The notes beneath the pieces are model-generated. The model did no database searches. It was not told the DNA's origin and worked only from the letters and a program-made list of their open reading frames with translations. Below are positions 60,540-64,000 of a stretch of DNA of 64,000 nt, piece by piece (position 1 is the stretch's first letter; the number at the start of each line of letters is the position of its first letter). The translations under genes and the position numbers were made by a program. The DNA lies in assembly GCA_003280995.1 (NCBI GenBank), contig QCDG01000005.1:44956-108955 (forward strand). The letters are read 5' to 3'. The stretch is from Prochlorococcus sp. AG-355-A09. GTDB lineage: Bacteria; Cyanobacteriota; Cyanobacteriia; PCC-6307; Cyanobiaceae.

Positions 60540-62381
60540 TTATATCTCAAATGCTTTTTTCTTTATCTTACTCATTATTTCATCTGAAAGAAAAGGAGCC
60601 ATGTCTTCTAATTCGGAAGTTAACATCGTTCCATCTTCTAGTTTTTTACTTGATAACTTTGGCTCGAAAACTTGTTCTAAATTAAGTTTTATTTCATGCA
60701 TTACTGGACCTTTTTCATTTAATGTCTTCTCTAATTGATTATTGAGGGTTAGCTCGTTATCACTATAAAAGTATTTAATATTAAATCCTTTTGATAATTC
60801 TTTAAAATTAGGGAAAGGTAATCCAGACTCTACTCCACATCCTACTGGAGTATTTGGAAAGTAATTCTTTTGGGTTTGTCTTATTGAGTGATATCCGTCG
60901 TTATTTAGAAGAAATATTTTTATTGGCAAATTCTTAGAGCCAATAATTGATAGCTCTTGTAAATTCATCATTAATGATCCATCTCCAGCAATACATATTA
61001 CTTCTTGCTTACTTGCATTAAAAGCACCTATTGCAGCTGGTATCTCATAACCCATAGATGCACAACCTGAATTATGGTAAATCCTTTGTCCTTTTTTAAT
61101 TTTAGCTGCTTGAAAGGTGACAACACAAGCAGTCCCATCAGCGCATACTACTATATCCTTAGGCTTTAGTTTTTCAAACAAAGAGTCAATTAGGAAGTAT
61201 GGGTTCACCAAATTTTTGTAGATTTGTTTGCAAGGTAAAGTGGCTGGGTATTCTTCTAAGTTTTTTTTATTAAAAACTCTCCATTTTTCCCAATGAATCA
61301 TATGAAATTTATTGCTTAATTCATTCTCATAATCAATTAATCTTTTATCTAACTTTTCAAAAAATCCTTTAATATTAGATCTGATTTTTAGGTTTGTATT
61401 TAAAGTAGGTTTTTCTAATTCATCCTGATCAATATCTACATGACACCTCCAAGCATTTTTAGCAAAAGATTTCCAATTAAAACTTACTTGCCTTATATTT
61501 AATCGACACCCAACAGTTATCAAGCAATCTGAAAATTGTACTGCAAAATTTCCAGCTCGATTTCCAACTGATCCTGGTCTACCTGAGTAACAATAGTGAT
61601 CATCCCATAATAGATCATTACTATTCCATCCAGTTACTGTAGAAATTGGCCACTTATCAATAAATCTCAAAAATTCATCATATGCATCGCTCAATCTAAT
61701 ACCGTTTCCTACATATAACGTTGGCCTATGTGACTGAAGAATTTTTTTTGCTAACACATTAATTTCATCATCATTAACAAATGGTTCACTAAAGCCATTT
61801 TTCTTAGATATAACTTCAATTGGTTTCTCTAAAAGGTTTTTATATTTTTGGTCTAATAATGTAGATTGGACATCAATAGGAATGTCTATCCAAACTGGAC
61901 CTTTCCTTCCACTTATTGCTCTTAAAAAAGCAAAATCAATTACCTGTGAAACCAAATTTGGATCTTCGAGAATTATGGATTCTTTTGTTACTTTTTGAAC
62001 CATATGAATAATATCAACTTCTTGATCACCTAATTGTCTTAGATGGGGTCTGCCCGAATTCTTAACTAATGTTTCTCTTTTTGCTTGACCTGAAATAACT
62101 ATCATTGGAATAGAGTCTACATAAGCACCAAAAACACCATTAATAGCATTTATGCCGCCTGGCCCAGCAGTTACATTTACTATTGCAGGGAAAGATTTTA
62201 TTCTGGAATAACTTTCAGCAGCAATAGTACAGGCTTGTTCATGATGCAGACAGTGAACTTTTTTTTTAAACTCTATGCCGAAACTATCGTTAAGATGCAT
62301 GGATGCACCCCCAGTAACCATATAAACGTCTTCACAACCAAGAAACTTTAATCGTTTAGCAATGAAATCTGATACTCTCAT
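60540..62381 (-). CDS. Thiamine-pyrophosphate-dependent enzyme (acetolactate-synthase-like)
   Basis: VYMVTGGASMHLND; HHEQACTIAAESYSR; TAGPGGINAINGVFGAY; VICIAGDGSLMMNLQEL. Confidence 0.93.
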   Translation of the reverse strand: MRVSDFIAKRLKFLGCEDVYMVTGGASMHLNDSFGIEFKKKVHCLHHEQACTIAAESYSRIKSFPAIVNVTAGPGGINAINGVFGAYVDSIPMIVISGQAKRETLVKNSGRPHLRQLGDQEVDIIHMVQKVTKESIILEDPNLVSQVIDFAFLRAISGRKGPVWIDIPIDVQSTLLDQKYKNLLEKPIEVISKKNGFSEPFVNDDEINVLAKKILQSHRPTLYVGNGIRLSDAYDEFLRFIDKWPISTVTGWNSNDLLWDDHYCYSGRPGSVGNRAGNFAVQFSDCLITVGCRLNIRQVSFNWKSFAKNAWRCHVDIDQDELEKPTLNTNLKIRSNIKGFFEKLDKRLIDYENELSNKFHMIHWEKWRVFNKKNLEEYPATLPCKQIYKNLVNPYFLIDSLFEKLKPKDIVVCADGTACVVTFQAAKIKKGQRIYHNSGCASMGYEIPAAIGAFNASKQEVICIAGDGSLMMNLQELSIIGSKNLPIKIFLLNNDGYHSIRQTQKNYFPNTPVGCGVESGLPFPNFKELSKGFNIKYFYSDNELTLNNQLEKTLNEKGPVMHEIKLNLEQVFEPKLSSKKLEDGTMLTSELEDMAPFLSDEIMSKIKKKAFEI

Positions 62382-62503
62382 TTTATAATTGTTTGATTTT
62401 GGGAGAATCTATAAATAGATCTTGGATTGATTTCGGTATTTACGAATAAATAAATTTCTTTTTCTTTGAGAATCAAAGTAAAAAATATTTGGTATTAAAA
62501 AAT

Positions 62504-63994
62504 TCAGTTGAATTTTTTAATAAAATCATTGATTACTTTTATCTCAAAGTCAAGCATAGGCTTTGTTAAACCTGGATAAGTTCCAAGGAAAAGTGTATCA
62601 TTCATAATTTTATCAGATCCAGTAGTATCAGTTGCGACTCTAAATGCATTTGGATTATTTTTTTTAAATTCTAAAAATGCTGGTTGCCTAATTAAATTAC
62701 CTCCAAATAGCATCCTATTTCCTATTTTATTTTCATCTAAAACCTTAGCTAATTCTGTTCTTGTAAATGGGGCATCTGGCTTCACTGATAACTTGAACCC
62801 AAACCATGAGCAATCAGATTTGCAAGATGTATTATCCCAATAAAATCCATTTGTAATATCCCAACTTGTTGCATGAGTTGGCAGTGCAAAATCAATAAAA
62901 TCTTCTGAGGCAATTAATCCAGCTCTTAGATAATCCCAATTGACTTTTCTTTGTTGAATAAACTGAGGAAGTTTTTTAAGTTGAACTCTTCCAATTGCTG
63001 CTTGAATATCAAGAGGCTTTAAATTAAAACCTAAATGACTATAAGTATATTTATGATCATATCCTTTAGGAAGTTCTCCTAACTTCCAATCAAATCTCTT
63101 ATTACATGTATTATCAACACCACTTGGACACCAACAATCTCTGCCCCAATCCCGAAAACTTTCTGCAATAACTGCTAATTTCTGACTATTAACTATATTT
63201 ACTGCACCACCCTCACCCATGGTTAAGTGATGAGGGGGGTAAAAACTTTGAGTACTTATATCACCCCAAGTACCTGTCCACCTAATAACTTGATTTGGTC
63301 CGTCATTTAATCCAGGACTATTTTCATAAAAACCTAATTTATTTGCTTCCTCTTTAGGTATTGAATAACTACATCCAAGTGCATCACAATTATCTTCTAT
63401 AAGCCATAAATCATATTTTTTACAAAATTGTAAGACCATTGAAAGATCAAAAGGATTGCCTAATGCATGCGCCATCATTACTGCTTTAGTTTTACCAGGC
63501 TTGTAAGCATCTTCTAATTGTTCGCATTTAGCATTTCCTGTGACTGGATTAGCATCAATAAAAACAGGGACTGCGCCCACTTGTATTATCGGTGCAACAG
63601 TAGTAGGAAATCCTGCTGCTACTGTGATTACTTCATCTCCTTGACCTATTCTCTTGTCATTTAATTTGTGAGATGTTAGAGCCGAAATAGCAATCAAATT
63701 GGCACTAGAACCAGAATTAACGAGTAAGCATTTTTTTATGCCTAAGAATTCTGATAACTCCTTTTCCATTTGCATCCCTTCACTGCCAAGAGTCAACCAA
63801 AAGTCAAGTGTTGTAGAAACTGCCGCTATCACCTCTTCTTCAGTAAATACTCTTCCTGCATATGGGATGATACTACCTTCTTCCCATTCTTTTCTTAAAG
63901 TATCACCTTCTGGTCTAAAGGCTGAATGAACTTGCTTAGAATATGCTCTTGTTAAATCGAGGATTTCTTTTTTTAGACCTTTGGAGCTTTCCAC
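62504..63994 (-). CDS. rfbH: DegT/DnrJ/EryC1 family, RfbH/E1-type 3-dehydrase-like (PMP / iron-sulfur)
   Basis: SFYPPHHLTMGEGGAV (His replacing PLP Lys); RDWGRDCWCPSGVDNTCNKRF Cys cluster. Confidence 0.9.
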   Translation of the reverse strand: MESSKGLKKEILDLTRAYSKQVHSAFRPEGDTLRKEWEEGSIIPYAGRVFTEEEVIAAVSTTLDFWLTLGSEGMQMEKELSEFLGIKKCLLVNSGSSANLIAISALTSHKLNDKRIGQGDEVITVAAGFPTTVAPIIQVGAVPVFIDANPVTGNAKCEQLEDAYKPGKTKAVMMAHALGNPFDLSMVLQFCKKYDLWLIEDNCDALGCSYSIPKEEANKLGFYENSPGLNDGPNQVIRWTGTWGDISTQSFYPPHHLTMGEGGAVNIVNSQKLAVIAESFRDWGRDCWCPSGVDNTCNKRFDWKLGELPKGYDHKYTYSHLGFNLKPLDIQAAIGRVQLKKLPQFIQQRKVNWDYLRAGLIASEDFIDFALPTHATSWDITNGFYWDNTSCKSDCSWFGFKLSVKPDAPFTRTELAKVLDENKIGNRMLFGGNLIRQPAFLEFKKNNPNAFRVATDTTGSDKIMNDTLFLGTYPGLTKPMLDFEIKVINDFIKKFN

Positions 63995-64000
63995 GTGAAA

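Noticed and set aside
1-64000. Poly-A/T homopolymers as phase-variation switches
   Set aside because: Runs of 7-9 A/T are everywhere in this AT-rich window, and the genes containing them read through intact; no tract stands out without population data.
1-64000. CRISPR arrays, tRNAs, rRNAs, transposases, integrases
   Set aside because: No regularly spaced repeats, tRNA-like cloverleaf, rRNA-like sequence or recombinase motif was seen by eye; a tRNAscan/CRISPR finder run would be needed to exclude them formally.

Overview
The window is a very AT-rich bacterial cell-surface polysaccharide island. Its content fits a marine picocyanobacterium of the Prochlorococcus type: cyanobacterial DUF3769/LptD-like protein, cyanoexosortase-type genes and extreme AT bias. 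This taxon call is inference. I saw no rRNA, tRNA, transposase, integrase or CRISPR array. Most of the ~50 credible CDSs are NDP-sugar enzymes, glycosyltransferases (GTs), acyl/sulfo-transfer enzymes and export machinery.

Main modules:
(1) Left arm: GT4, a methyltransferase-like pseudogene with exactly two in-frame stops, a family-2 sulfotransferase, and a nucleotidyltransferase-HAD-kinase fusion.
(2) UDP-uronate and branched-sugar genes: animal-like UGDH, a C-methyltransferase set and a UDP-GlcA 4-epimerase-like gene.
(3) Two inverted acyltransferase-3/SGNH paralogs flanking a GT4.
(4) A wzc-phosphatase-GT10-AlkP-ABC-GT11-AsnB-GT4 run, divergent from a wza / PEP-CTERM / HpsJ-like / exosortase / exosortase-associated run.
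(5) A complete-looking GDP-L-fucose route (bifunctional ManC, Gmd, Fcl) serving GT10 and GT11 fucosyltransferases.
(6) An LptD-like protein and a GtrA/GT-C/GtrB-like set.
(7) A right-arm operon with a RfbH-like dehydrase, TPP enzyme, SDR, DHQ-synthase-like sugar-phosphate cyclase, sedoheptulokinase-like kinase, NeuB-like synthase, HAD phosphatase and epimerase.

The strongest candidates for an undescribed system are the miniature one-substrate exosortase/PEP-CTERM locus embedded in the Wza/Wzc export region (34163-38041) and the cyclitol/ulosonate-like operon (54510-63994). All family calls come from motif reading; no database search was run.
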